Positions 1 to 7,847 are shown, counted from the first letter of the stretch. The stretch: DNA of 64,000 nt from Bacteroidota bacterium (GCA_024640225.1 JAHEFK010000010.1:1-64000), one strand, 5' to 3'. The notes: generated by a model not told the origin, from the sequence alone. Numbers and translations are program-made.

Positions 1-834
1 CCCAATGAAGCTTTAGTTTCGGTGCAGCCCGATGGGGCTTTGCAATACCAATGGTATGTGCCTAAAATGCCTAATCAGATGGATTTTGCCGGCGAGCCAT
101 TGCCACTGCATCAGTTTGAGGTTAAGGAACGCATGCAAAGAGAATTCATCTCTAATTATTATTTACATGGTAGCTTGCTAAATATTTTACGGTTATGCAC
201 GCGTTATTTTCCTATTATTGAAACTAGGTTGCAGCAAAACGGCATTCCCGATGATTTTAAATATTTATGTGTTGCGGAAAGTGCCTTGCAACAACCCACT
301 TCTCCTGCTGGAGCAGTTGGTTTTTGGCAGTTTATGAAAGCAACGGCGCAGCAATATGGTTTGGAGGTCAATGATCAAATTGATGAGCGTTATCATCTTA
401 TAAAAGCAACCGATGCGGCTTGTGCTTTTTTTAAAGCAGCTTATGCAAAATTTGGCTCCTGGACAGCGGCGGCAGCGGCATACAATTGCGGTGCATTGGG
501 CTATCAAAATCAAGTGACCATTCAAGGCACGCAAGATTATTATAATCTCTTACTCCCCGAAGAAACAAATCGCTACGTATTCCGAATTGCAGCACTCAAA
601 TATTTAATTAAGTATCATCACCAATATGGGTTTATTCTTAGTGAGCAAGATTGTTTAAAACCATTAGCTACGCAATCATTTACTGTAGATGCTACCATTG
701 ATGATTGGGCGGCATTTGCTAAAGAAAGAGGCTTAACGTATAAAATGCTAAAATTGTACAACCCTTGGTTGCGAGCAAAAAATTTAGTGGTAGAGGAAGG
801 GAAATCGTATACGATAGATTTGCCTATTAAATAA
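1..834 (+). CDS. MltD-like lytic transglycosylase, 5' end cut by window
   Basis: Probable murein lytic transglycosylase that cleaves peptidoglycan glycan strands in the periplasm. The frame is open to the left edge (the codons before the GTG at 22 read PNEALVSV), so the true start lies outside the window. Counting from that GTG, an SLT domain covers about residues 55-200, with catalytic Glu86 in AESALQ followed by AGAVGFWQFM and a later AAAAYNCG motif. The last 50 residues look like one degenerate LysM-type repeat (TYKMLKLYNPWLR). It ends 5 bases before the CDF gene. The family call is firm. The MltD subtype is inferred from the SLT plus LysM-like order. Confidence 0.88.
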   Translation, partial: PNEALVSVQPDGALQYQWYVPKMPNQMDFAGEPLPLHQFEVKERMQREFISNYYLHGSLLNILRLCTRYFPIIETRLQQNGIPDDFKYLCVAESALQQPTSPAGAVGFWQFMKATAQQYGLEVNDQIDERYHLIKATDAACAFFKAAYAKFGSWTAAAAAYNCGALGYQNQVTIQGTQDYYNLLLPEETNRYVFRIAALKYLIKYHHQYGFILSEQDCLKPLATQSFTVDATIDDWAAFAKERGLTYKMLKLYNPWLRAKNLVVEEGKSYTIDLPIK

Positions 835-839
835 TTTTC

Positions 840-1829
840 ATGAAAGCGGCTATTCAATTACAAAAGCAATTAAGTATTTTATCGGTCATCTTATTTTTGT
901 TTAAAATAGGAGCGTATTACGCTACGCATTCGGTGGCAGTGTTAACCGATGCTTTAGAGTCTACGGTGAATGTAATTGCTGGTTTTATGGGATTGTATAG
1001 TCTATACTTGTCTTCTAAACCACGCGATGTCAATCACCCCTATGGGCATGGCAAAGCCGAATTTGTTTCTTCTGCAATAGAAGGTGCCTTGATTTTTATT
1101 GCAGGCATCATGATCATCAATGAATCGGTGCATCAATTATTAGACCAACCTAAATTGAAGAGTTTAAATATAGGAATGTTGCTTATTGGCATTACAGGAC
1201 TCGTCAATTTTTTATTTGGTACTTATATTGCTCGCAAAGGGAAGAGCTTAAAATCTTTAGTGCTTCAAAGTGGTGGTAAGCATTTGCGTGTGGATGCCTA
1301 TTCTACGTTTGCCATTTTAGTAGGGTTGGGATTGGTAAAAATTACGAACTGGCTATGGCTTGATAGTGTAGTAGCCTTACTGTTTGCAATCGTTATTATA
1401 TATACGGGATATAAAGTAATTCGTAAATCACTCGCTGGTATTATGGACGAAGCAGATACACAATTACTGCAAGAAATGGTACAATATTTGCAAGACCATA
1501 GAAAAGAAAACTGGATTGATTTACACAATTTAAGAGTGATCCAATACGGATCTAAATTGCATGTAGATACCCATATGACCCTACCTTGGTTTTATGATAT
1601 TGCACAAGCCGAGCAGGAAATACATAGCTTAGAAGCGCTCATTGATAATCACTTTAATAGCAAGATTGAATTGTTTGTGCATATAGATGCCTGCAAACCG
1701 TATTCCTGTAAATTATGTGCTATGTCTTCTTGCGATAAGCGAATGCAAACATTTGTAGCCATACAGCCATGGACGATGCGCAATGTTTGGGAAAATGCAA
1801 AGCATGGGAAAGAACCTATGCCGGTGTAA
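840..1829 (+). CDS. Cation diffusion facilitator family transporter
   Basis: Inner-membrane metal cation/proton antiporter, probably exporting a divalent metal such as Zn, Fe or Mn. There are about six hydrophobic segments in residues 12-200, a TM2 motif TDALESTVNV, the conserved HPYGHGKAE loop, and HLRVDAYS in TM5, which carries the HxxxD metal pair. The cytoplasmic domain follows and ends in a Cys cluster CKPYSCKLCAMSSC (CX4CX2CX4C), a possible extra metal site. TM2 does not have the plain DxxxD of FieF, so the metal cannot be named. Its last 14 bases overlap the convergent RNase H gene. Confidence 0.9.
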   Translation: MKAAIQLQKQLSILSVILFLFKIGAYYATHSVAVLTDALESTVNVIAGFMGLYSLYLSSKPRDVNHPYGHGKAEFVSSAIEGALIFIAGIMIINESVHQLLDQPKLKSLNIGMLLIGITGLVNFLFGTYIARKGKSLKSLVLQSGGKHLRVDAYSTFAILVGLGLVKITNWLWLDSVVALLFAIVIIYTGYKVIRKSLAGIMDEADTQLLQEMVQYLQDHRKENWIDLHNLRVIQYGSKLHVDTHMTLPWFYDIAQAEQEIHSLEALIDNHFNSKIELFVHIDACKPYSCKLCAMSSCDKRMQTFVAIQPWTMRNVWENAKHGKEPMPV

Positions 1830-2274
1830 ACCCTTCATCTTCGATAAGTTGCTTACTATCGGCTGCTTGTGTTGCTAACTGATCGCATCGATTATTCATT
1901 ACATTAGATGCATGGCCTTTTACCCATACAAATTTTATTTGATGCTGCACATGCAGGGCATAATAACGACGCCATAAGTCCTCGTTTTTCTTTCCTTTAA
2001 AATTTGTTTTTAACCAATTGAATAGCCATTTTTTCTCAACGGTATTCACCACATAAGAAGAGTCGCTGTAAATAGTTATTTGCTGTCCCGGTTTTTTAAT
2101 TTCACTTAATGCTGCAATAACGGCCATCAATTCCATGCGATTATTAGTGGTATGCTTAAAACCTTGCGCTAGTTCTTTTTGTTTCTCGCCCCAAATTAAA
2201 ATAGCACCATAACCTCCGGGTCCGGGGTTGCCTCTTGCGGCACCATCTGTATAAATTAATAATTCTTGTGGCAT
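1816..2274 (-). CDS. rnhA: Ribonuclease HI
   Basis: Degrades the RNA strand of RNA:DNA hybrids during replication and repair. It has 152 residues, the normal length for bacterial RNase HI. The four acidic catalytic residues are visible in order: Asp in IYTDGAARGNPGPGGYG, Glu in NNRMELMAV, Asp in IYSDSSYVVN and Asp in NNRCDQLATQAA. The assisting His is in KGHAS. The start ATG is at 2274. A TAnnTTTG box on the minus strand at 2312-2305 would give a leader of roughly 25 bases. The gene is divergent from mqnA and overlaps the CDF gene tail to tail by 14 bases. Confidence 0.96.
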   Translation of the reverse strand: MPQELLIYTDGAARGNPGPGGYGAILIWGEKQKELAQGFKHTTNNRMELMAVIAALSEIKKPGQQITIYSDSSYVVNTVEKKWLFNWLKTNFKGKKNEDLWRRYYALHVQHQIKFVWVKGHASNVMNNRCDQLATQAADSKQLIEDEGFTPA

Positions 2275-2291
2275 CTTGTTTTAGGGATCTG

Positions 2292-2299
2292 TATCTTTG
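2292..2299 (+). promoter_or_regulatory. Candidate -7 box of mqnA operon promoter
   Basis: TATCTTTG matches TAnnTTTG exactly. It predicts transcription starting near 2303-2306, downstream of the TTG at 2297, and therefore argues that translation begins at the TTG at 2318. Confidence 0.55.
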
Positions 2300-2304
2300 C
2301 GACT

Positions 2305-2312
2305 CAAATATA
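2305..2312 (-). promoter_or_regulatory. Candidate -7 box of rnhA promoter
   Basis: The minus strand reads TATATTTG, an exact match to the Bacteroidota -7 consensus TAnnTTTG, and points towards rnhA. No clear -33 TTTG is seen. It lies 5 bases from the plus-strand box of mqnA, so the two promoters cannot be occupied at once. Confidence 0.5.
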
Positions 2313-2317
2313 ACCAC

Positions 2318-3067
2318 TTGAAGGAGAAAATAAAAATTGGAGCAGTGAGTTATCTCAATACCAAACCCTTATTATATGGTTTAGAACGGAGCTCCATTAA
2401 AGAGGATATCATACTCAGTACGGCTTATCCGGCGCAATTGGCAGCCGCATTAAAAGACCAATCAATAGATCTTGCCTTATTGCCTGTAGCGGCCATACCA
2501 TCTATACCCAATGCGCACATTGTGGGCAGTTATGGTATTGCAGCCGATGGAGATGTAGCTTCTGTTGCCTTGTTTAGTCAAGTGCCCTTGGAAGCAATTA
2601 CCCATATCTATTTAGATTATCAATCGCGCAGCTCTGTAAGATTAACACAAGAATTAGTAAATCATTTTTGGAAATTAAAAGTAGCGTTATTGCCTGCACA
2701 GGAGGATTATATCGCATCCATACAAGGCACGAAAGCGGGTGTTATTATTGGCGACAGAGCCTTGCAGCAATTGCCCAATTTTCCGTATGTGTATGATTTG
2801 GCAAGTGCATGGAAAGCATGGACCGGCTTACCTTTCGTATTTGCAGCCTGGGTGAGCAACAAAGCGTTGCCCGCTGATTTTATAGCTGCTTTTGATGCAG
2901 CCAATGCTATGGGCTTGCAGCATTTAGAAGCAATTGTTGCAGCGCACCCCTTCCCGGAGTATGATTTATTGCATTATTATCAAAAGAATATTCATTACGA
3001 ATTAGATGAGAATAAACGAAAAGGATTAGATTTGTTTTTGAAAATGATAAGCGCCAATCATGGATAA
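2318..3067 (+). CDS. mqnA: Chorismate dehydratase MqnA (futalosine menaquinone pathway)
   Basis: Converts chorismate to 3-enolpyruvylbenzoate, the first step of the futalosine route to menaquinone. The protein has the MqnA/MqnD periplasmic-binding fold, with the signature IGAVSYLNTKPLLYGL at the N terminus, then LALLPVAAIP and GDRALQ. The longest start (TTG 2297) lies inside the predicted -7 box, so I use TTG 2318 (MKEKIKIGAVS, about 249 residues). No ATG is available. The gene overlaps the downstream lyase by 8 bases, which suggests coupling. The other mqn genes are not in this window. Confidence 0.88.
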   Translation: MKEKIKIGAVSYLNTKPLLYGLERSSIKEDIILSTAYPAQLAAALKDQSIDLALLPVAAIPSIPNAHIVGSYGIAADGDVASVALFSQVPLEAITHIYLDYQSRSSVRLTQELVNHFWKLKVALLPAQEDYIASIQGTKAGVIIGDRALQQLPNFPYVYDLASAWKAWTGLPFVFAAWVSNKALPADFIAAFDAANAMGLQHLEAIVAAHPFPEYDLLHYYQKNIHYELDENKRKGLDLFLKMISANHG

Positions 3068-3923
3068 GCAACAAAAAATAACTTGGGTTGAATGCCCGAG
3101 AGATGCCATGCAAGGATGGCCCCATCCGATAGCTACAGCTACTAAAGTTGCCTATTTACAGCAGTTGCTACAAGTAGGTTTTGATATTTTAGATTGTGGA
3201 TCTTTTGTGTCGCCTAAAGCTATCCCGCAAATGGCTGATACCAAAGCAGTGCTAACGCAACTCGATACTACAAATAGCACTACAAAATTATTAACGATAG
3301 TAGCCAATCTACGAGGAGCAGAAGAGGCTGTTGCCTTTTCGCAAATTAGTTATGTAGGTTTCCCTTTATCTGTTTCAGAAACGTTTCAGTTGCGCAATAC
3401 CAATAAAACAATTGCGGAAGCATTGGAAGAAATTAAAGCAATTCAATCGCTTTGTACAATGCATGGAAAAGAATTGGTGGTGTATTTATCAATGGGTTTT
3501 GGTAACCCCTATGGTGATCCATACGATACCAACTATATCTTACAAATCGTGCACCAATTAGTAGCCATGGGCATTCGCACTATATCCTTAGCGGATACCG
3601 TTGGGGTAGCAGCGCCTACAACCATTGCCTATTTATTTGATGCACTGATACCTGCTTTTAAAGAAGTGCGCTTTGGGGCACATTTTCATAGTACTTGGGA
3701 AACAGCAACTGAAAAAATAGAAACGGCTTTAGCACACGGCTGTACCTATTTTGATTCGGCTATGAAAGGTATCGGCGGTTGCCCTATGGCGAAGGATGAT
3801 TTAGTAGGGAATATAGCTAGTGAGCAATTGCTTGCGTATTTGCAAAAAAATAATTTGCCAGTACATATAAATGAAACCGCTTTTCAAGAAGCCTTACAAC
3901 AAGCACAACAATTATTTGTTTAA
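3060..3923 (+). CDS. Hydroxymethylglutaryl-CoA lyase-like protein
   Basis: A TIM-barrel HMGL/DRE-family enzyme that probably cleaves 3-hydroxy-3-methylglutaryl-CoA to acetyl-CoA and acetoacetate, as in leucine breakdown. Conserved catalytic elements are visible: Arg-Asp in VECPRDAMQGW, the metal-binding His pair in GAHFHSTWE, and the active-site Cys in GIGGCPMAK. Against the mitochondrial enzyme, DTYGQA after the His pair is replaced by STWETA, and the residues after GGCP differ. As far as I recall this variant is usual in Bacteroidota. The 287-residue length is normal. It overlaps mqnA by 8 bases. The exact substrate is not proven. Confidence 0.82.
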   Translation: MDKQQKITWVECPRDAMQGWPHPIATATKVAYLQQLLQVGFDILDCGSFVSPKAIPQMADTKAVLTQLDTTNSTTKLLTIVANLRGAEEAVAFSQISYVGFPLSVSETFQLRNTNKTIAEALEEIKAIQSLCTMHGKELVVYLSMGFGNPYGDPYDTNYILQIVHQLVAMGIRTISLADTVGVAAPTTIAYLFDALIPAFKEVRFGAHFHSTWETATEKIETALAHGCTYFDSAMKGIGGCPMAKDDLVGNIASEQLLAYLQKNNLPVHINETAFQEALQQAQQLFV

Positions 3924-3934
3924 TTAATTAACAA

Positions 3935-3983
3935 CTGCTGAAGGGTGCGACGCAACGGATGCTGATAGCAGCACGAAGCAGGC
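3935..3983 (+). promoter_or_regulatory. Candidate structured leader RNA before panB
   Basis: A 49-base GC-rich island (30 of 49 G or C) sits in the 72-base gap before panB, flanked by almost pure A/T. It contains nested complementary segments: CTGCT 3935-3939 with AGCAG 3977-3981, GTGC 3945-3948 with GCAC 3971-3974, and TGC 3960-3962 with GCA 3968-3970. A competing hairpin is possible between TGCTG 3960-3964 and CAGCA 3969-3973. No U tract follows, so it is not a simple terminator. It ends 12 bases before the panB ATG. A cis-regulatory RNA is inferred. I cannot assign it to a known class. Confidence 0.45.
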
Positions 3984-3995
3984 AAAATAAAACCA

Positions 3996-4811
3996 ATGTC
4001 GATACATAAAGAAATTAAAAAAGTAACTACCCATACCTTGTTAAATATGAAACAAGCGGGGGAGAAAATCAGTATGCTAACCGCGTATGATTTTTCGATG
4101 GCGAGTATTTTAGATGAAGCCGGCATTGATGTTTTATTAGTGGGCGATTCGGCAAGTAATGTAATGGCTGGTCACGAAACGACCTTGCCTATTACGCTCG
4201 ATCAAATGATCTATCACGCTCAAAGTGTGGTGCGTGCTGTCAATAGAGCTTTAGTAGTGGTCGATTTACCTTTTGGAACCTATCAAGGTAATAGTAAAGA
4301 GGCTTTGAATAGTGCCATTCGTGTGATGAAAGAAACGGGGGCGCATGCAATTAAATTAGAAGGCGGAGCCGAAGTAGAAGAGTCTATAAAACGCATTGTG
4401 GGTGCGGGTGTGCCAGTTATGGGTCATTTAGGATTGACACCACAATCGATTTATAAATTTGGTACCTATGCTGTGCGCGCCAAAGAAGAAGCAGAAGCAG
4501 CCTTATTGCTAGAGCACGCTAAGGTATTGGAAGCCGCAGGATGCTTTGCTATCGTATTAGAAAAAATACCGGCAAGCTTGGGTGCTTTGGTAGCGCAGCA
4601 AGTGCGTATTCCAATCATTGGTATCGGTGCTGGGGCTGGGGTAGACGGACAAGTTTTGGTGATGCATGATGTATTGGGTATTACAAAAGATTTTTCGCCT
4701 CGTTTTTTACGTCGCTATTTAGATTTACATAGTGCTATTTTAAATGCTACGAAGCAATACATTCAAGATGTAAAGCAATTAGATTTTCCCAATAACGAAG
4801 AACAATATTAA
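3996..4811 (+). CDS. panB: 3-methyl-2-oxobutanoate hydroxymethyltransferase
   Basis: Transfers a hydroxymethyl group from 5,10-methylene-tetrahydrofolate to ketoisovalerate to make ketopantoate, the first committed step to pantothenate and CoA. The family signatures are clear: [34 protein letters not shown] (Mg binding), [19 protein letters not shown] and IIGIGAG. The 271-residue length is normal. It follows the HMGL-like gene after a 72-base gap holding a possible structured RNA, and precedes the YggS-type gene by 13 bases. No panC or panD is present here. coaX, which acts later in CoA synthesis, lies near 53.5 kb. Confidence 0.97.
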   Translation: MSIHKEIKKVTTHTLLNMKQAGEKISMLTAYDFSMASILDEAGIDVLLVGDSASNVMAGHETTLPITLDQMIYHAQSVVRAVNRALVVVDLPFGTYQGNSKEALNSAIRVMKETGAHAIKLEGGAEVEESIKRIVGAGVPVMGHLGLTPQSIYKFGTYAVRAKEEAEAALLLEHAKVLEAAGCFAIVLEKIPASLGALVAQQVRIPIIGIGAGAGVDGQVLVMHDVLGITKDFSPRFLRRYLDLHSAILNATKQYIQDVKQLDFPNNEEQY

Positions 4812-4824
4812 ACAATACACAAAC

Positions 4825-5505
4825 GTGGAAGCACTTATTGAAGCAGCGAATTGGCAACAATTAATACAAGAAACAGCAGCGCATCATGCGCAGCTCATTG
4901 CAGTTTCTAAGACAAAATCCAATGCCGCTATTCAAGCGTTATATGATTTAGGGCAGCGCGATTTTGGAGAAAATTATGTACAAGAATTTGTAAGTAAACA
5001 AGCCAGCTTGCCTAAAGATATTTGCTGGCATTTTATTGGCCATTTGCAACGCAATAAAGTAAAACAAATTGTAGGTATTGCTACTGTTATTCATGGGGTA
5101 GATAGTGAGCGCTTATTGCAAGAGATTAATAAAGAAGCAGCAAAGAAAAATTGCGTTCAAGCAGTATTACTTCAATATTTTATAGCCCAAGAGGAAACAA
5201 AATTTGGATTGGATGCCGCAGAAATTGAGGCAATCATCGCACAGAAAGAGCAGTACGCTCATGTGCAATTTTTAGGATTGATGGGAATGGCTACCCATAC
5301 TACAGACCAGCATCAGATAAAAAAAGAGTTTGAACAAGTAATACAACTTAAACAACACTTAAAAGCCCTTTATTTTAAAGAAGCTGCTGCCTTTTCAATG
5401 GCCTCCATAGGTATGAGCAGCGATTATACGATTGCCTTAGCTGTTGGCGCTACGCACATTAGGATAGGTAGTATGCTTTTTGGAGCCAGAACCTATCCTA
5501 GTTAA
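4825..5505 (+). CDS. YggS/PLPBP family pyridoxal-phosphate protein
   Basis: A PLP-binding homeostasis protein with the fold of the alanine racemase N-terminal domain but without the second domain needed for racemase activity. The PLP lysine is in IAVSKTKSNAAI near residue 29. Other family motifs are QRDFGENYVQE, WHFIGHLQRNK, VHG/IHGVDS, GLMGMAT and SMGMS-like SIGMSSDY, and the C terminus has THIRIGSMLFGAR. The start is GTG at 4825, 13 bases after panB, so it is probably co-transcribed. Its effect is on vitamin B6 and amino acid balance (known for the family). Confidence 0.94.
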   Translation: MEALIEAANWQQLIQETAAHHAQLIAVSKTKSNAAIQALYDLGQRDFGENYVQEFVSKQASLPKDICWHFIGHLQRNKVKQIVGIATVIHGVDSERLLQEINKEAAKKNCVQAVLLQYFIAQEETKFGLDAAEIEAIIAQKEQYAHVQFLGLMGMATHTTDQHQIKKEFEQVIQLKQHLKALYFKEAAAFSMASIGMSSDYTIALAVGATHIRIGSMLFGARTYPS

Positions 5506-5547
5506 ACAAGATGATATAGTTCATCAAAAAGTATTCAAATTTAGCAC

Positions 5548-5555
5548 TACATTTG
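5548..5555 (+). promoter_or_regulatory. Candidate -7 box of oxidase-cluster promoter
   Basis: TACATTTG matches TAnnTTTG exactly and lies 37 bases before the ATG at 5592. It contains the TTG at 5553 that would otherwise give the longest ctaB frame. A short GCAC/GTGC dyad (5544-5547 and 5555-5558) surrounds it. Confidence 0.55.
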
Positions 5556-5591
5556 TGCATTGATTTTATAATTTTATATAGCCGAGTACAC

Positions 5592-6497
5592 ATGGTCTCC
5601 TCCAACGATACAACAATAAAAAATAGTAAAATAAAAGATTATAGTCAGCTACTAAAACCCAATTTGAGTTTCTTAGTAGTGTTTTCCTCTGTAATTGCTT
5701 ATTTACTAGTGCCAGGTATACACTTTGATTTTACAAAAGTCATAGTTTTATTTGCAGGAGGAATGCTAGTTACGGGTGCGGCCAATGCTATCAATCAGAT
5801 ATTAGAAAAAGATAGTGATCGTTTGATGAAGAGAACGATGCTTAGACCCTTGCCTGATAAACGTATGCAACAAGCAGAGGTATGGTTATTTGCCCTATTG
5901 ACGGCTTTGGCAGGTGCTGCCTTGTTAGCTTTGAGTTTTAATATGCTGACGGGTATATTGAGTTTAGTTTCTTTATTATTATATGCTTTTGCATACACTC
6001 CTTTAAAGAAAATCAGTCCGATAGCAGTCTTGGTAGGTGCGATACCCGGTGCTATGCCGCCATTATTGGGTTGGGTAGCCGGCACCAATCGTATCGGTTT
6101 CGAAGGTGCTGGGGCAGGAGGTTGGATTTTATTTGCGGTCCAATTTTTTTGGCAGTTTCCCCATTTTTGGTCGATTGCTTGGGTGGCGTATGACGACTAT
6201 GCTAAAGCGGGCATAAAACTACTGCCATCAAGTGCAGGTAGAACCACCTTTACAGGTTTGCAATGTATGTTATATTCATTGGTATTGATCCCTATAAGTA
6301 TGTTGCCTCGCTTACATATCACTGGTGTAATTGGCATGTCTGTTGCAATCATCATGGGTGTTATTTATTTTTATACTTCCTATTTATTTTACCAACACAA
6401 TGATGAAAAATCGGCAAGAAGGGTAATGTTTGCCTCCTTTTTTTACTTGCCTATTGTGTTCATCGCTTATTTATTAGATAAAACAGTACTTATATAA
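5592..6497 (+). CDS. ctaB: Protoheme IX farnesyltransferase (heme O synthase)
   Basis: An integral-membrane UbiA-family prenyltransferase that adds farnesyl to heme B to give heme O for heme-copper oxidases. The prenyl-diphosphate motif is NAINQILEKDSDRLMKRT, with LRPLP following. The second Asp motif is in the AWVAYDDYAKAG region. About nine hydrophobic segments are present. The frame extends to a TTG at 5553, but that codon lies inside a promoter box, so ATG 5592 (MVSSNDTTIKN, 301 residues) is preferred. The stop overlaps the next start by one base (TAATG). It is the first gene of the oxidase accessory cluster. Confidence 0.94.
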   Translation: MVSSNDTTIKNSKIKDYSQLLKPNLSFLVVFSSVIAYLLVPGIHFDFTKVIVLFAGGMLVTGAANAINQILEKDSDRLMKRTMLRPLPDKRMQQAEVWLFALLTALAGAALLALSFNMLTGILSLVSLLLYAFAYTPLKKISPIAVLVGAIPGAMPPLLGWVAGTNRIGFEGAGAGGWILFAVQFFWQFPHFWSIAWVAYDDYAKAGIKLLPSSAGRTTFTGLQCMLYSLVLIPISMLPRLHITGVIGMSVAIIMGVIYFYTSYLFYQHNDEKSARRVMFASFFYLPIVFIAYLLDKTVLI

Positions 6498-7060
6498 TGG
6501 AAACCACTATGACTCCCGCTAAGAAAATTCATCCCCACAAATTTGCCATGTGGGTGGCAATTGGTAGCATCTCGATGATGTTTGCCGGATTAACCTCTGC
6601 CTATATCGTGCGCCATGCGCAAGGCAATTGGGTGTATTATGCCTTACCATCTTTGTTTACCTATTCTACTTTTTGTATTATAGCTAGTAGCCTTACCATG
6701 ATTTTGGCGCTGCGTTCCTTTAAAAAGGGCATGGTGGCACGTTCTCAAAATATGATTTTAGTCACTTTGTTATTAGGTATTGCCTTTGGAATATTGCAGT
6801 ATATGGGCTTCAAAGCCTTGTATGCACAAGATATCAGAGTAGATGGCAATCCAAGCGAAAGCTTCTTATTTATCATTGCGGGCTTACATCTCTTGCATAT
6901 TTTGGGAGGAATTGTAGCTTTGTTTATTGTTTTTATTAGAAATAAAATAAAAGGATTAAACAATAAAAATGCTACTGGCCTAGAAGTTATAGCAGCTTAT
7001 TGGCACTTCGTAGATTTATTGTGGATATATTTATTTTCATTTTTTCTTTTAAATCAATAA
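6497..7060 (+). CDS. Cytochrome c oxidase subunit III, first copy
   Basis: COX3-family inner-membrane subunit of a heme-copper oxidase. It has 187 residues and about five hydrophobic segments. Typical motifs are HKFAMWVAIGSISMMFAGLTSA near the N terminus, LHLLHILGG in the middle and AYWHFVDLLWI at the C-terminal helix. It is shorter than the following paralogue, which is also a subunit III. The start shares one base with the ctaB stop, indicating translational coupling. Catalytic subunits I and II are not in this window. Confidence 0.9.
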   Translation: METTMTPAKKIHPHKFAMWVAIGSISMMFAGLTSAYIVRHAQGNWVYYALPSLFTYSTFCIIASSLTMILALRSFKKGMVARSQNMILVTLLLGIAFGILQYMGFKALYAQDIRVDGNPSESFLFIIAGLHLLHILGGIVALFIVFIRNKIKGLNNKNATGLEVIAAYWHFVDLLWIYLFSFFLLNQ

Positions 7061-7112
7061 AATAAATACGAAATTCGCACACAAAATATAAACAAACAGA
7101 AACACACTACTT

Positions 7113-7847
7113 ATGTCGCAAGCAACAGCTACAACTCAAGATGTAAAATCATGGAATGGTGGTCATTCACCTTTTAATGTAAGTTATGGTAAAATGATGA
7201 TGTGGTTTTTCCTATTATCAGATGCCTTTACATTCGGAGCCTTCCTTATTTCTTATGGTACTACACGTTTTTTTAGTGCAGTATGGCCAGATCCAAACAA
7301 AGTATTCCACTCGTTCCCGTTTTTAGGCGAAGCAAATGCACCTTTGTTATTTGTGAGTTTAATGACTTTTATATTGATTTTAAGTTCCGTTACCATGGTA
7401 TTGGCGGTACATGCTGGTCATTATAACGACCGTAAAGGCGTTATCAAATGGATGCTTTGGACTATTATTGGTGGTATTGCTTTCTTGGCTTGTCAGGCTT
7501 GGGAGTGGACGCACTTAAACCATCAAGGTGCTTGGTGGGGTTCTTTTACCGATCCAGCTACTGCTTTAAGTTCATTTGAGCATTTCTTCTCTGCCGATAA
7601 AGCCGTAATTGCTCAGCACGGTTTACAAGCAACACACGACTTTTATAATTATTTCTTTACCATTACTGGTTTCCACGGTTTCCACGTATTTAGTGGTGTA
7701 ATCTTTAATGTAATGATTTTATTAAATACCATCAATGGTAAATACGAACTAAGAGGCCATTATGAAATGGTAGAAAAAGTAGGCTTGTATTGGCACTTTG
7801 TAGATTTAGTTTGGGTATTTGTATTTACTTGTTTCTACTTATTATAA
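7113..7847 (+). CDS. Cytochrome c oxidase subunit III, second copy
   Basis: A second COX3-family membrane subunit of 244 residues. The N-terminal GKMMMWFFLLSDAFTFGAFLIS matches subunit III helix I. Later motifs are CQAWEWTHL, FFTITGFHGFHVFSG and YWHFVDLVWVFVFTC. It differs clearly from the upstream 187-residue copy, with a longer loop between helices (residues 118-160). It lies 52 bases downstream of that copy and 30 bases before subunit IV. Both copies probably belong to the same oxidase, as commonly seen in Bacteroidota clusters, though this is inferred from order only. Confidence 0.92.
   Translation: MSQATATTQDVKSWNGGHSPFNVSYGKMMMWFFLLSDAFTFGAFLISYGTTRFFSAVWPDPNKVFHSFPFLGEANAPLLFVSLMTFILILSSVTMVLAVHAGHYNDRKGVIKWMLWTIIGGIAFLACQAWEWTHLNHQGAWWGSFTDPATALSSFEHFFSADKAVIAQHGLQATHDFYNYFFTITGFHGFHVFSGVIFNVMILLNTINGKYELRGHYEMVEKVGLYWHFVDLVWVFVFTCFYLL

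Noticed and set aside
5506-5530. Terminator after the YggS-type gene (GATGA...TCATC dyad)
   Set aside because: The stem is only 5 bases, AT-rich and followed by A, not T. It is too weak to support.
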